From Diphasiastrum complanatum (Eukaryota > Streptophyta > Lycopodiopsida > Lycopodiales > Lycopodiaceae), in NCBI GenBank assembly GCA_029204225.1, contig CM055102.1:22251918-22315917 (forward strand): DNA of 64,000 bases. Reading direction: 5' to 3'. Within the stretch, counting starts at the first letter, position 1. Every line of letters starts with the position of its first letter. This document shows positions 48,050-61,379 of this stretch, one piece after another. The notes beneath the pieces are model-generated. The model saw nothing but the letters and a program-made list of their open reading frames with translations, did not search any database and was not told the origin of the DNA. The position numbers and the translations under genes were made by a program.

Positions 48050-48640
48050 GGAATAGTCTCCACCAACAACATTTTCACAAGCTAGACAACCACCAGAGAA
48101 GTATACTCCTCAGTCATTTTGGACAATCATAGAGACCAATATTAGTTTCAAAAGCTCATATAGACAAAGACTCTAACAAGTGGAAGGAGTCTATGCAAAG
48201 TAGAAATCAATTTCTAATAACAGTAAAAAAAATCAGACATGGACCTTTGTTGTTCCTCTACAACAAGAATATCATTGACAATAAGTGGACATTAAAAAAG
48301 AAGTACAATTTAATATGGGTTTAAAATTTAAAAAACTCATTTACTACATCTTGGTTTCCAAGGGGGACTTGAACCTAGGACCAAAGAAACTATGAACGAC
48401 AAGCTTACCAACTAAGCCACCCCTATTGGATAAAGCTCATTCAATGGTGAATGGGCTTTTTACAAGTTCATGGCATTGATTTGTCAAAAAAATTTAGCCA
48501 TGTAGTTAAGCTAAAATCAATCAAAACTCTATTAGCACTCGTTGCTATAGAAAACTTGGATGTGCAATTGACCTTCCTTAAATGGATGATTTTAGAATTA
48601 GATTGGTTGCAAAACTATCTTGTGTGGAGGTAGGAACCTT
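48050..48640 (+). pseudogene. Copia RT fragment interrupted by a SINE-like unit
   Basis: Plus-strand remnants: DSNKWKESMQSEINFLI (about 48165-48225), NIIDNKWTLKKKYN (about 48270-48310), then after a tRNA-like insert HGIDLSKKFSHVVKLKSIKT and LLALVAIENLDVQLTF (48470-48580). This is the N-terminal half of Copia RT. It is strongly decayed and without LTRs. Confidence 0.7.
48315..48437 (-). repeat. tRNA-derived SINE-like unit
   Basis: On the minus strand there is an A-box TGGCTTAGTTGG (48408-48419) and about 33 bp on a B-box GGTTCAAGTCC (48365-48375), the internal promoter of a tRNA-derived SINE. The following AAACCAAGATG tail is also present in the plus-strand units at 50709-50860 (GGAAACTAAGATGCAC). 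It sits inside the Copia RT fragment. It cannot fold as a functional tRNA that I can see. Confidence 0.6.
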
Positions 48641-50600
48641 TGTTATATCATTGTTCTTGCAAAAGCATTTTTATTTCATAATATTTGATTGTAAAACAAT
48701 TGGCTTCTTTTTACTAGGCCAACTTTTGCAATGGTTCATGAAAACCGAATTACAGATAGAAAAGGTAAGAGAAAAGTTGAAGCAAGTACTCAAAAGACCA
48801 ATGACAGTCCAGTACAAGAAACATGTGTAAAGAGGAGAAAGAGGACACGAATTCACAAAAGCTACATGATTAGAGTCAGATCTTGAGTATTGTCTTTTGA
48901 AGAGGATTGCAAGGAGACATCTATTTAACTATAGATGCCTTATCTACTAGAGGTTGTTCCGATGAGTACTAGCATATGAGAGAATTTATGAAGATGAAAT
49001 TTTTGTTAGGTAGGATGCATAAGGGAAAGAAGACATTATATAGTGCCAACTTGGTGTTGGTTGATTTGCCCACTGATTATGTGACAAACATATTGTTAGG
49101 TGGGGATACTATCATCAATAACTAGTCTGACAATTTGCTAGAAGTTGTCTGGTGATGATTCTTGACGTTGGGGGATGGTATTTTATGGTTGTTTGTTAGT
49201 TATTTCAATTACTATGATAAGATTAGCAAGTCTCTAAAGATGATATTTGTTCAAAGAATGCAGTTCTACTATAAATATTTCATTTTGTGGTGGTTGCTTG
49301 TCTATTTTTTTCACTTTTATGGTCAAGTTGAAGGAACCAAAAGTGCCACATAATACTAGTAAATTGTCTATTCTAAGTCGTTGTCTATTCCATTTTGTGA
49401 ATATTGTGTTGATGAATGACAACTACTTGAGGAAGTGGGAGCATATGAATGGATAATGTGTGCTCTCTAATATCACTTTGGAATTTGACAATAAACTCTA
49501 TTTAAAATCTTGTTGTGAAACTACTAGCATGCCATGTCCTACTAAATTCTCCTAATGTTTGCACAACAAAATATCTTCCACAAAACAACTCTTCTTGATG
49601 AAACTCGAGCTTGTCTTATTTTTTGTGTCAACGCTCCACACGAAGAGTAGAGTCAATCACGCAATCCACAAGATCTGCATGTTGAGACAACATAGAGAGG
49701 TTGGGGTGATGGTGAAGCAGATCTCTTTTGTCCATGTCGATGATAGTCCCATGACTTCTAAAAGTGACTATGTGTTGAGGCCTAAAACAAGGGATGACAA
49801 ACTATGAACTTATAGAAGGGATGAAGAGTCTAAAAGAGTTTACAAACTATAAACTTGCGAAAATTAATGTATAAGGTCACAACAACACTAACCAGCATAC
49901 CGTCATTTAAAAAGCAACATGATACCAAACTTTTTTTTATGGAATATGGGCATAATTCAAGCACCATAACACATGCCTATTCCATGTTATGATCTAGATT
50001 TTATAAATTTTGATGTCTATTTTGTTTCATGCCGATTCCATTTTATATCTAAATTTCATAAATGCATATGTTTGTTCTATTTCATAATTCTCGTGTGAAG
50101 CTAAACCATATACAATCGCAGTGGAAGCCACTTGATCGGGCACAAGACATCATGCCTAATTCAAACTCTCCAAAGAATTTAGGCTCGGCCTATAATTAAA
50201 TATCACTAAAAATTTTCACATGCCCGCCCTTCCATTTCTTCGAAAACACAATACACACTAAGGGATTTTTTTCCATGCTACCCCCTCGCCCGTTATTAAC
50301 ATCAACATGGAAAACGGGTGAGGGAATGGATGTCCATGAGTTGCTACAACATGCCTTGCCATTCAACCAGTTGCAACAACCCATTGTGTTCTCTGATCTC
50401 ACTTGTCAAGCAGTTTTTATGACGATCTCAAGCATGTTTTTTTATTATCTCACTTGCTAAGCATGTTTTATTATCAACACAAACATGGCAACAATTCCAC
50501 AGATAGAGAGAAACTGGTTAGAGATAGAGCAAAGATTGGTTTCTCAGCAAAAGCTAATTTTTATTTTCGTTGCCAAGCCTATCACGTGAGGGGGTCACAA
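48641..50600. other. Unclassified spacer
   Basis: Short open frames without recognised domains, probably decayed retroelement sequence. A piece at about 48990-49120 (GKKTLYSANLVLVDLPTDY) reads as protein-like, but I cannot assign it. Confidence 0.4.
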
Positions 50601-50608
50601 AGTGCATG

Positions 50609-50860
50609 CAAATGGGGTTGTGAGACGGGTTTCAAAGTTGCTTTGGTCCCACGTTCGAGCCTTCCCTTAGAAACCGAGAAGCATTTTTTTATGGGTATCT
50701 AACCAGGTTGATTTAGTTGGTTAGCTTCGTATTCAAAGTTTCTTTGGTCTCAAGTTCAGGCCCGCCAACTCGGTTGGTTGAGTTGGTTAGCTTCGTATTC
50801 AATGTTTCTTGGGTCCCAAGTTCAGCCCCCCCTTGGAAACTAAGATGCACTTTTGACACA
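50609..50860 (+). repeat. Cluster of three tRNA-derived SINE-like heads
   Basis: Three related units follow each other: about 50609-50700 (GCTTTGGTCCCACGTTCGAG, AAACCGAGAAGC), 50709-50761 (A-box-like TGATTTAGTTGG, CTTTGGTCTCAAGTTCAG) and 50775-50855 (TGGTTGAGTTGG, TGGGTCCCAAGTTCAG, GGAAACTAAGATGCAC). They share the layout and tail with the minus-strand unit at 48315-48437. The middle unit is truncated. Confidence 0.6.
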
Positions 50861-51162
50861 TAATGGGTAATGGGCTGGCATGGAAAGGCACCCTTTTAAT
50901 TCTAAAATGACATCATTTGGCACACGTAGATTTTAATCTCGCCACCGTCGGATTCCTTATCGAGCATTCCGACATTGCTTCATTCTTAGTATAATCGACG
51001 AGCAGGAAAAATCCAAGTGGCAGATGTGACACGTGGCTAGCATCCAAGTGGGCGCCATAAAATGCAATGTGCCATTAGGCCTCATCACCTCCCCAAGAAA
51101 TGCTCCATGTGACATGGCTTTACCTCCAACCACCACCACCGCCACCAGCAACACAGAAGCAT

Positions 51163-51201
<39 letters not shown>

Positions 51202-52205
51202 GAGAAGAGACGATAAAGATTTGGTATCGATCGTGTTTTTGGGGGGAATCTGGATCGGATTCTGAAATCTGATGAGATTGAATAGAAAAGGCATGGCGAA
51301 TCCTTGAAGCTGACAGAATGTGAGGGTTTAGCAGATCGATCTGGGAATTTGGTGGCTCACTAATGGTTGTTTCGGGGTGGTTGATGAGGGATTTTGATGG
51401 TGGGAAAGAAACATTGAGATTTATTGGTGTCAAGATCTTGAGATTTTTGTTTTAAGGTTTATTGTTGCGTGGTATGGTTTCTGTCCTTGCGGTTGTTTTG
51501 CAAGGGTTTTCTTGTCTGAGGGGCAAATGATGCGCTGCCGTTGCCTTTGTAGGTCGCAATTTCTGCAGGAACATTTTGTTGGAGCAGAAGGGTTCGGCTA
51601 TGATGAAGAAGGTTGGAGCGTTGTTGAGATGTTTGGAAAATGGCCTGATGTGGATCGCGGCTGAGTTTTTCGATAGTCCTGATGGGATGTGCTGGAATAC
51701 CTGTGCGACAGTTAGCTGATGTAGTGCCAAATTCAGGTTCATAGTTTTTGAACCGCGAGCGCATTGAGGCTCTGTTTCTCTGAGCAATTGTTGTTCAAGT
51801 TTGATGAAGATTTTCAGTGGCTGCCAGCTCCATCACTCCAAATCAGGTCATACAAGACTAAAGATTCAACAACTCTGGTTTCAGTTTCTTGCAGCTTTCA
51901 ACTCTTGATATTTGTGCGTACAATAGTTTATGCCCCTCCGAGCCAGGTTTCTGTACCACACTAGTTTCTATGAGCAACAGTTGATTCAAACCTAAGCCAT
52001 GATGACTACATAATTAGGAGTTGCTTAAGGGAAGGTATCGGTTCATCCCTTTAGTGATAATAAGCTTCATGCCTTTCTTGCTTTATCCTTTTCAAAGTCA
52101 AGCACGGCCTCTTGGGGATCAAATTTGATTCCCAGGTTCTATTCTGATCCTGGAAAGTTTGAAACTCCAAATAAGTTTTATGTGCTAAAGATTTGATCTT
52201 CCAGA
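50861..52205 (+). promoter_or_regulatory. Promoter and leader region of the syntaxin gene
   Basis: A GACACGTGGC G-box-like element is at 51028-51037, and a (GA)n run at about 51163-51199 is likely in or near the 5' UTR. The sequence from about 51200 to 52205 probably contains leader exons and at least one intron, whose limits I cannot fix. No other gene is supported. Confidence 0.4.
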
Positions 52206-55200
52206 ATGCAAAGCTCTTTTGGATCGATGCCTCCATCTTCCTACAAGGACAGAACTACGGAGTTCCTTGCAATAGCTGACAGGTTGAGAAAGAGTCAGGC
52301 CTCGGCTGTCAATCACAATTCCCTGACTGCAAATGGATCTCTGGAAGGCCCAACAAAGTTGCAGGGGCTTCAGGCACCTCAGACATCTGGATATGCACAG
52401 TCAGAGTTCAACAGGCGAGCGTCCCAAATTGGCTTAAGCATTCACCAAACATCTCAAAAGCTTTCAAAATTAGCAAAGTGTGAGTACAAGCCCTTCGAGG
52501 AAATGCAAGCCCTCTGAATTTCAATAGTCTCTTGCAGGTGTTGAGATAAACATAGATCCGTTCTGTTGACCACACATTTATTTAATTACGCGGGCAGAAA
52601 CTATCATCTGTATTACTCTAATGGCTAGAAGTCTCTATTTTGGAGGTTTATTGTGTGGACGATGAATGAGGGCACTCTGATATATTGAGGGCTTATTCTT
52701 CATATGTAACTAAATGTACCTAATGGTAGTACAAAAATGCATTCGTAGTACAAGTAAATGGTATGTAATTGATTGTTCCCATTCTCGCTCCTGTTGAGAG
52801 AAACGCCTAAAGAACCTCTTGAATGATCATTGATTGTTCTCATCATTGCATGCTTATTTGTTTACCTTGTAGTGGCAAAAAGAACATCGATGTTTGATGA
52901 CCCAATAGTGGAGATTCAGGAGCTTACAGTTGTAGTCAAGCAGGATATAACAGCCTTAAATGAAGCAATTTCAGATCTTCAGCGTCTTTGTGATACACGA
53001 AATGACAGTGCGAACAGTTCTAAGCATAGTACTGAGCATTCTTCGACTGTTGTGGATAATCTGAAAAGCCGACTTATGACTACAACCAAGGAATTTAAGG
53101 ATGTTCTCACAATGCGCACTGAGGTATCTCATTTTTTATGTCTATTAGCATCAGATTTGAGGAATTTTATTGAATATGTGAGGATTTTTTTTTAGTATTT
53201 ATTTGCACACTTAGCTGATTAGAAGTTTGCATTTTATATAGAAGCTTTACAATGTTAATGCTCACGTGAAGACTTGAGATAAGGTTTTGTTACGTTTTAA
53301 GATGACTGGCCCCTAGCATGTTCTGAACTGGAAAAGGCTCAAGCAGCTTTTCTGAAGAAAATATAGTTATTTAGAAGTTTCATCTAATTTTCTCTTAATG
53401 TAACAAAGCTTATGTGACTGTAACCCTTCAAGCAACACTTAAGTATGGTAGTGTCTATGGGATCATTGTTTCAGAACTTGAAAGTTCATGCAAACAGACG
53501 ACAACTTTTTTCTGCCACTGCTTCAAAGGAAAGGGTAAATCCCTTTATGCGCCAACGGCCACTGGCCACAAAGAGCAATGCAATTTCAAGTGATACACCT
53601 CCTCCTTGGAGCAATGGATCTGCATCTACTGATGTTTTCGATTTAAGGTATGATTATTGAGACAATTGAAGCTTTTGATTGATTTAGATGCAATGTGGTT
53701 GTTTTTTATTACTAAGTTGGTCTTTGCGAGCATGTCCTCCATGCACTCCTGCAGAGTTGAAAACACACTTAACACAAAATCATGCATAAAGTAGAAGAAT
53801 AGAGAAGAAAATTGTCAACAATGGTGATTGTCCAGCTAAGACTGAAGCTAAGATGACAAGCTGGCAGCAATCTGAAGCCCTCCAGTTCACTACCCAGGGT
53901 TCTTCAACAAAGGGCTCTCAAGTCTTTACACACTCAATAGTTTAAATTAAAGGTTACGCCAATTGGTGGGCAAGGGTAGCCAATAAAGGCTCAAACTTAG
54001 TTTCTCAACAACGTGTTAAGACAATAATACTTGGGATCCAATTTCTCCTTTTACTATTGTCCCTCAAAATAGAGGTTGAGTAGTTTGCATTTGATCATAC
54101 ATTTCTTTCTCCTCTCAGAAATTAGCATATATGAAATTTGAATGATGCTTTTGATGAACTCTGTCAAGAAAATTTGAAAAACAAAAGCCAAGTGATCAAT
54201 GTGGTCTACTACAAAGCAGACCAAACATAGAGGCCACAGAGGCCAATGAGAGGCTTTGAGACATTGTTCATGAAGTTTTGGAAAGTGGAGGGGCTATTGG
54301 AAACGTGGATGGGTATGACACAACTTAGTCACAACAAATCGTAATTTTAACCTTTTTGAATTGAGTCGAATCAGTTCTTTAGTCACTTTTTTGCAATATA
54401 TATTTGTGGAAATCTACTTTCTAAATCTCACTCTTGCACAATGAATAGAGCTGCTGACTCACTGAGTTTTTGTGTGAGTATGGGTGACAAAAGTGATTTG
54501 AATCTCCTGGTGTTTAGAATCTTCATTATCTCCCCTAAGTATCTCTATTTAGTGTTATCAGTAGCATTCAAGTTTCTAATATGATCTAATATCATTGCTC
54601 CCTAAAACTTTAAACAGCATCATTTTATAATAAAAGGGTAGCAATTATTATTATTTAAATTGCTTGATTCAAATCTTTTAATTCTTGTTCGAATCGATTC
54701 AAATATTCTTGATTCAAATCTTTTGTAACTATGTGACACAAAACTTATTAAGGCCAAAAGAAGTATGAAAGCTGATTTCAAACTCATTTTCTGGTTAAAT
54801 ACAGACTTGGAGATAACCAGAACATAGGTCGATTTTAGAGAAGAGAAGAGTAGCTTTGGCGAGCTAGTGGTACTGGTACTCCAAGTAGATCGATTCTATC
54901 GTTAACATCATGTAGTATCAGTAATGCACGTGGCTTCTAAAAAACTTGATGTTATTGCTGCAAATATCACTGGCTGCCTGAGGAACGGGAGTTAGCTGCA
55001 GAAACTCAAAAGATTTAGTGTAGCTGCCTCATGTACACATACAAGTGGTACACAGGATCATAGTAAGTTGTTTATTCTATATAAGTTGTTACTAGGAATG
55101 AAGTTTACTGGCAACTATGATGTGTAAAAGAAATATGCTGTTGTGCAAAGCTCAGTGTAACCTCACCAAGAGATGCAAGCCATTCTCATAAGAAACAAGG

Positions 55201-56975
55201 AAGCCATTTGTTTGATTGGCTTTGCGCTTTAGTGCTAGCCTTCTAGTGTTGGCTTGTATCACAGTTTGAACAAAAGCCGAAATATAATTTCTTTAAGAAT
55301 CAAAAGAGGCTGATTTGATTTGTAAAGTATCAGAGATTCAAAAACTACAATATTTTAAGTAATTCTTTTTGTCTTTGAATTTGTTTTCTTGATAGTCTTG
55401 ATGTATTTAGCCTCGAGTTTTGACATCATTAAGGTGTAGCCTGTAAATTTGGAACCTGTATTTCAATATAGTTTGCACTTACTGCTTCACAGTCAGCACT
55501 AGACACTTTAGTGACTAGTGTATATTATGTAAGTAGTATCTGAAAATAAGTTGTGTGACATGCAAAATAATCTACTAGTTTCTATATTCATAACATTATG
55601 TGACTTTGAAGTGCTCACTATCAGCAGCCAAAATAGTGAGCCAATTATTTCTATCCTTTTTGGGAGTGTATTGTGTGGGTTCACTGCCCAGGAGTCGACA
55701 CTTGTCTCAGTAGCTAGTATATATTATGCTAGTAGAGACTGTAGTACTAGTTATGTGCAATGCAAAAGGAATAACATTTTTTAGATTTTTAATGTTATTG
55801 GCAAAAAACTTGGGCACTTTTGTAAATGTGCTGATTCCTTCCAGGAGGGCCTGCTGATTGTGAATTGCCTGACCCGCTGATTCTGAAAAGGGTGGGAAAA
55901 TTATAGCCTTCAACAAGGTTGTCTGTCCTTGGCCTTCAGGGAAGTCATAGAAACTCAGCTGAGCTTTATTAATCTTGGTAGAACATCTAACCTCTCAAAT
56001 GCACAAGTGAGATGTTATACCATGATGTACATGTGCCCCTTGAAATTTCTAACTCGCATTCATCAGACTCCAGAGCTTAGATTTGAAGCCCTGTTTTGAA
56101 GGCATAAAATTGTTGGAATCATATCTTGCCCCAAGTAAACTTGCTCATTTTAATTTGGTTAGGTATTTTGGAATTGAATGTGAGTAGCAGTTTATAGCAT
56201 GTGTGTTCTGAGAAATAGTGTCAAAATCTATGATTTGCTGTTGAAAGCACATGGTAACTATTCTCAGATGTTTCAAGTTTATAAGGTTTGGTCTTAAATG
56301 ACACCGCTTTTCGTTTGAAATTCTGGGAAGAAGTGTGGAGCTTCGTTTATATTGGCAATGACTCTAAATCTACTGATTAGGCTTCATGGTATGTGATCTC
56401 AAAGGAGGCGTACAGTTGGAGAGGGTACTTCATCTCCAAGATCTGCTCAGGGGCATATGGAACAGCAGCTAGCTCCTGTGCAAGATACCAGCTACATGCA
56501 AAGTAGGGCAGAAGCAATTCAAAATGTCGAGTCCACCATTTCAGAGCTTAGCAACATATTTACTCAGCTGGCCACTATGGTTGCTGAACAAGGCGAGATG
56601 GCTATAAGGTAATTCGGCAATTACAAGGATTTTGTTTTCGCTTCAAGAAACCATGAAGATTGATGATGGTCAATTTTTAAACCCTTATTGATTACTTACA
56701 AAAGCAGAAGCTTAAATTAATTTAGAGTTCACAAGCTGCCAGCAATTGCTGTAGGGCACATCAGATATCTTCTCATTCAATTTAATTCGGTTTTTGTGGT
56801 ATTACCTTTGAGCAGGATTGATGAGAATATGGATGACACATTGGCAAATGTAGAAGGGGCACAAGGAGCACTACTCAAGTATCTAAATCGAATATCCTCA
56901 AATCGATGGCTAATCATGAAAATATTCTTTGTTCTACTCATATTTCTCCTGATATTTGTTTTTTTCGTGGCTTGA
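52206..56975 (+). CDS. SYP32: SYP31/32-type syntaxin (Golgi Qa-SNARE, Sed5 family), five exons
   Basis: Exons 52206-52479, 52873-53123, 53475-53647, 56405-56608 and 56816-56975 join in frame to 353 residues (about the length of Arabidopsis SYP32). The N-terminal part starts MQSSFGSMPPSSYKDRTTEF and carries the Sed5-type short peptide with its DRTTEF motif. The Habc region includes IGLSIHQTSQKLSKLAKLAK (junction of exons 1-2), IQELTVVVKQDITALN and TTKEFKDVLTMRTENLKVH. The SNARE helix spans about 262-325, with the zero-layer Gln at 295 (AEQGEMAIRID), and a C-terminal membrane anchor occupies 332-353. The family mediates ER-Golgi and intra-Golgi fusion. Exon 4 could start 3 bases later (56408). 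Intron 3 (53648-56404) is 2.76 kb with no recognised gene. The CDS appears intact. Confidence 0.93.
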
Positions 56976-59683
56976 AGGTGAGCTAAATTGGCTTGGTACC
57001 ATGATAGGTGATGTATAATGTTCTAAGATTGAGTTAGGTTTAAAGTTGACAACCTTTGTCGATTTGGTTGGCACTTTCAGTGATTTTTTTTCACGAGTAT
57101 ATACTTGTTTCTGAGGTCTTCAATGATCAATTTGATTCATTAGCAAAGAGTTACTGTTGGTATTTCGATACTCATGTGAGCAATTATATGTGCTCCTTAT
57201 TTTCATCTTGAAAATCTTTTAGGCATTTCTCATTACTTCAACTCCAGGAGATATTTCTCACTCTAATTGTTATTACTCCTATTTTACATTGAGTGGTGGT
57301 GATGTGATGGACAGGTTATTTTGCAAGAAAGGGCTCCAAAAATGTTTTTGACTTGAAAGATAACCATCAGCTTAGGCACCACCACATTCACAGTTAGCAT
57401 TAGTTATTTTTTTGCAATGCTAAGCTATCTCTATCTCATAACTAATGGATAAAGATTAGCAAAACCAAGTTGAAGTGGGAAATACTGGTGCTCAAAGCAT
57501 GTCTAGCTTTATGAAACTATCTGAAGTTGCTTGGCACTAACTCTCAATTTGTCCTTCTTAATGACTTGCAAGTATGCAAGTATGGAAAGGAAGATATTTT
57601 TCCTGAAATATGCCACCATAGAAAGAGCTATGAGGTCATCCTAATGACATGCCGTTTTGACAAGTGTCGTAAGCCCACGAAACATAGGGTCATTTAAGAC
57701 TTGTTCCCATATGGTTGCATTTTGTGTCCATAGCTCCATTCACAAGTGAAAAGTGCTAATAATATTTTCTGCCATCATGGCCTAGGCTATCACCCAAACA
57801 ACGTACGTCGATTAAAAGTACCCGTATAAAAGACTCACGAAAAAAAAAAATTTACACAATAGAGGACACAGTCTGGGGGGGGCTGGTGGCACTGGTGTTG
57901 TCCTCAATGTCCAATGAGGCACCATATTCCCTCTTGAAATTCAAAATTAGGTCACCTAGCACTTGCCTCCATCAATTCTATTCTGTTTAGGACTGGGCCT
58001 TTGGCACCATGTCTAACTGGACAGATTATTCCCTTATCCAACTCTATCCAAATTTTCTCTATTGTTGGAGGCGATTTGGCTGTTGGGACAAAGCGGTTTT
58101 AGCACCTATAAACTAGGAGATAATTGACCTCTCCAAAGGTGGCTAAAATTCAATGTCTTTTGTTTTGAATCTATCACAATATTGTTGACCATCCAACTAG
58201 ACGATATCCTCATTCACCATAATGGGTTTTATATCAAGAGCCCTTTTAATTTAGTCATTTGTTGCTTGAGAAATTGAGGTCCTTCGTCTTGTCTTAGCTC
58301 TAATAGTAGAGAACCCAAACCCTTCCATTGAGGTCCTAGGTCTAATAGCAGAGAACCCAACCCTTCCATTGGTGTGCACATTTCGGTATTGCTATGAAGA
58401 TTAATAGAGGTTTGGAGAGGTGTGATGCGCATTACATGATGTATTCCCCCTTTTTCACAATGTTCACCTCATCTTGGCTTTGAAGCAGTTTCTATTGACA
58501 CACATCAATTTCTTTCATTTCTTAGTAGCTTGAGAAGAGAGGCCACAAGTGACATCTTCTTGGAAACACACGACTATAGATGCTTGCAAGGTGAAGTAGA
58601 TTTAGTGATTTGTTTCCTTTTGTACATCCTTAATACATCATTGAATACTATGTGTGTATATGCTTGCAAGGTGAAGATAATCTAGTGGCTTTTTTCTTCG
58701 TGTGCATCATTTCATTCTTCAACTCCAAATCACGAAAATCAACATAAGCTTGAGAGGACAAAAGCATTTTAAAAACAACTTCCTAGAAATTAAGTGTTTG
58801 TGTACAATTTTACAGCATTTTGCCTTTATGCGTTGTTTCTTTCTTAGGCTCCAAATTGTGAAAATAAACATAAACTTCCTTAACTAGACATCTTGGTCTG
58901 CTCAAATTGCTTGTATATGTATTCCTAGTAATAATTAAGCTTGTCAAGTGAAGTTGTGGAGGTGTTAGACATATTGGGCACCCATTGGGAATTAGATATG
59001 ATCGTTATTGCTCCCTTTGGTGCTAAAGCGTATTACTTGATGCCAAATTTGGGACATTTCCTCACTTGAGTGTAGGATGCCTTTATAGACGTTATTTCTA
59101 TGCATAAGGTGGAGTGCCTGTTTTGAAATTATGTGGTGTATTGCATGAAAATAGAATGTGTAGCCACTTTGAATGAAGAACAACATCTACTAGGAATGTT
59201 AATAAAAAAGTAATCTAGTAAGTTGCAACTATTTATTTTTTGGGTTTGGTTGCTACAAATGTTCTTTTGTTCAATGCTAAAAATATCTCCATTTGTCGTC
59301 TTTATTGCTAATGTGCAAAGATCGAACATGTTTGACAAATGTGAATTTCTACAACACCATTTCAAAAAATGTCATCACCATTGAATATTTTTTGCAAACT
59401 TTCTACAATGCTACAAGAGCAAGCATTCTACAACAATTCTAATGTGTGCGAGTCTACTAATGCTGATATTAGTTTGAGACACAACTAGGTAAGTGCATAT
59501 TAAAACTGAAATTTACCCCCCAATAGAAGTTGCACAAGATATTTGTTGTGGTAGAGACTAGGTACTAACTAAAGATCCAAAAGCTATCTTTAGGCAAATG
59601 ATAAATTTGTGGTCCTGGTATTTTAATATTTTATCTCACCTACAAAACTCACTCAAAAGGAATTGGGATTACAATCAACCAAA
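56976..59683. other. Syntaxin 3' flank and spacer
   Basis: No gene is supported. There is a tandem duplication of about 45 bp at 58277-58375 (TCTAATAGTAGAGAACCC / TCTAATAGCAGAGAACCC) and a repeated TGCTTGCAAGGTGAAG (about 58580 and 58661). Confidence 0.5.
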
Positions 59684-60250
59684 GCTCTAATACCATGTGA
59701 AGGTTTTTGTGAGATAGATCTTCAAATTCAATCTATAGCTTGATCTTTGTGCAATCATCCACATCTTAGGAGATCAAACGCACTTTTGGGGTGTCCGCAC
59801 GTGTGAAATTTAACAAAATGGCGTAGCAATGAATAGTAGGCAAGAATACCATCTGTGTTCTTGGGGATGTAGGTCAATTTTTGGATCATCATCAACTATA
59901 TTGTCCCCAATATTTAAATTTTCTTCTACCTACACTCAGCTTTGGCCTTTTGAATGGGTGCTAGAATTTGCCTAGTTGGCTTTTGTAATTTTTTTACCAT
60001 TGATACATGACAAAGTCACACTTTTAAATGAGAGAAAATATAAAATTATCTATGCTAAGCATGTAATCAATAAAAAATAACTTAAATTCAATATTATTTG
60101 AATGATATTCTAGGTGAAAAAATAATAATTGAATTCGAATCATAGTGCGAACTAAAAGTAACACCTTTATTTGCACGCATAGTAGCAATCAACTCTCAAA
60201 ATTTCAAACCACATTTTATGCCAAGCATAAACAATAACAATTTGCTAGGG
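59684..60250 (-). repeat. LTR-like start of another minus-strand Copia element
   Basis: GCTCTAATACCA (59684-59695) is the complement of TGGTATTAGAGC, a one-mismatch initiator-Met primer site, and is followed directly by TGTGAAGG as at the other minus-strand LTRs. A CGCACGTGTG palindrome lies at 59796-59805. The far end was not found; the right boundary given is a guess. Confidence 0.5.
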
Positions 60251-60419
60251 ACGGACAAACAAATCAAATTTGAGTATGTATGCAAAATACCCACTTCAAG
60301 TTTGGTCCTCAAGCTTCATTAGAAGTAAATTCTAAATGCCAAGGGCCATCTCTCCATGTGTCAAATTAGAAGGGGATGCTTTTGGAAAGCACAAATCAAG
60401 AAGTTCACTATGAGAGAAT

Positions 60420-60720
60420 CAAGGAGGTGGTTGTGGAGAGTTAATGGCTCAAGGTAGACCTATAACTCCCACTCTCTTATCTATTAGAGAGGAGGTACCT
60501 GGAGCACCATCATAGATGAGTGAACGATTTTCTTGAACTAGTCATGTGAGAACTAGATCCACTATCTATCCACCATGCATTTTCAGCTTCAAAACTAGAA
60601 GAAGAGTACATTGACTTCATGAGAGATCCTTCTTCATAACTCCCTTACATCTCACCTTCACTCTCTTTAGTAAGATTAGCTTGCTTGGAACTCTTTCTTC
60701 TTGAAATAGATATCCTATCT
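60420..60720 (-). pseudogene. Copia protease fragment
   Basis: Minus strand at about 60590-60535 reads FEAENAWWIDSGSSSHMTSS, the Copia protease site in its family form (DSGSSSHMT). Lys/Ser-rich gag-like residues precede it. It is flanked by stops. Confidence 0.65.
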
Positions 60721-60759
60721 AGAATCCAATCCATCTCAATCTATTTTTGGGGGAGATGG

Positions 60760-61080
60760 AAGCACCTAAGTGACCACCAAGATATTTAAAGGTATGATTG
60801 TGAATGATAAGGTTAAAACTTGACCCAAGGACGCAATCAAGGGTTGAGAGAAAAGCAAGAAATTGAGTTTCTCAAAATTAGACTTGCAACCAAAGTATTT
60901 GCAATATAAATGAGGGATTCTAAGGATCCTAAGGATTTCTTGGATCAGAGAGGGCTAGAATGGTGAGGTTGTATACAAAGAATTGAGGGCCAATGATCAT
61001 ATCAACATGGATGAACATGGAAACATACTTGGTTTCTATACTTCAAAGAGTTGATGAATGAGGAATTTTATCACAATGGC
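60760..61080 (-). pseudogene. Possible LINE reverse transcriptase fragment
   Basis: On the minus strand CKSNFEKLNFLL followed, in another frame, by FKYLGGHLGASISPKNRLRW resembles the NFEKSKIFF...YLG-PL end of plant L1-type RT. It is short and frameshifted, so the call is tentative. Confidence 0.4.
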
Positions 61081-61083
61081 AAA

Positions 61084-61107
61084 GGGGGGGGGGGGTGTGT
61101 GTGTGTG
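61084..61107. repeat. Poly-G / (GT)n microsatellite
   Basis: Twelve G residues followed by a GT run, then CCGCGGGGGGG. Confidence 0.9.
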
Positions 61108-61379
61108 CCGCGGGGGGGATCAAACTCCACTATTGATGGAAAATGGACGTGAGAGAAGTTATACTACTTTAGATCAAATTTATAAGTTGTAGGATCCCGT
61201 TGAATCAAATATATTCACCAGTGAAGATGTTATCTTTATCAAGCATCAACTTATTGACCTCAAAGATAAGGGCAAAGCTCAAATAGTCGAACTTTGGACA
61301 CTCATGTTTTTTATTCGACTATTCCTATCGAAAGTTTGAATACGTCAAAGGTAGACGAACAACTTATCAATAGCGGATC

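Noticed and set aside
48365-48419. Functional tRNA gene
   Set aside because: A and B boxes are present, but no clear acceptor stem or anticodon arm can be paired, and related units occur with a common non-tRNA tail, so SINE-like is the better reading.
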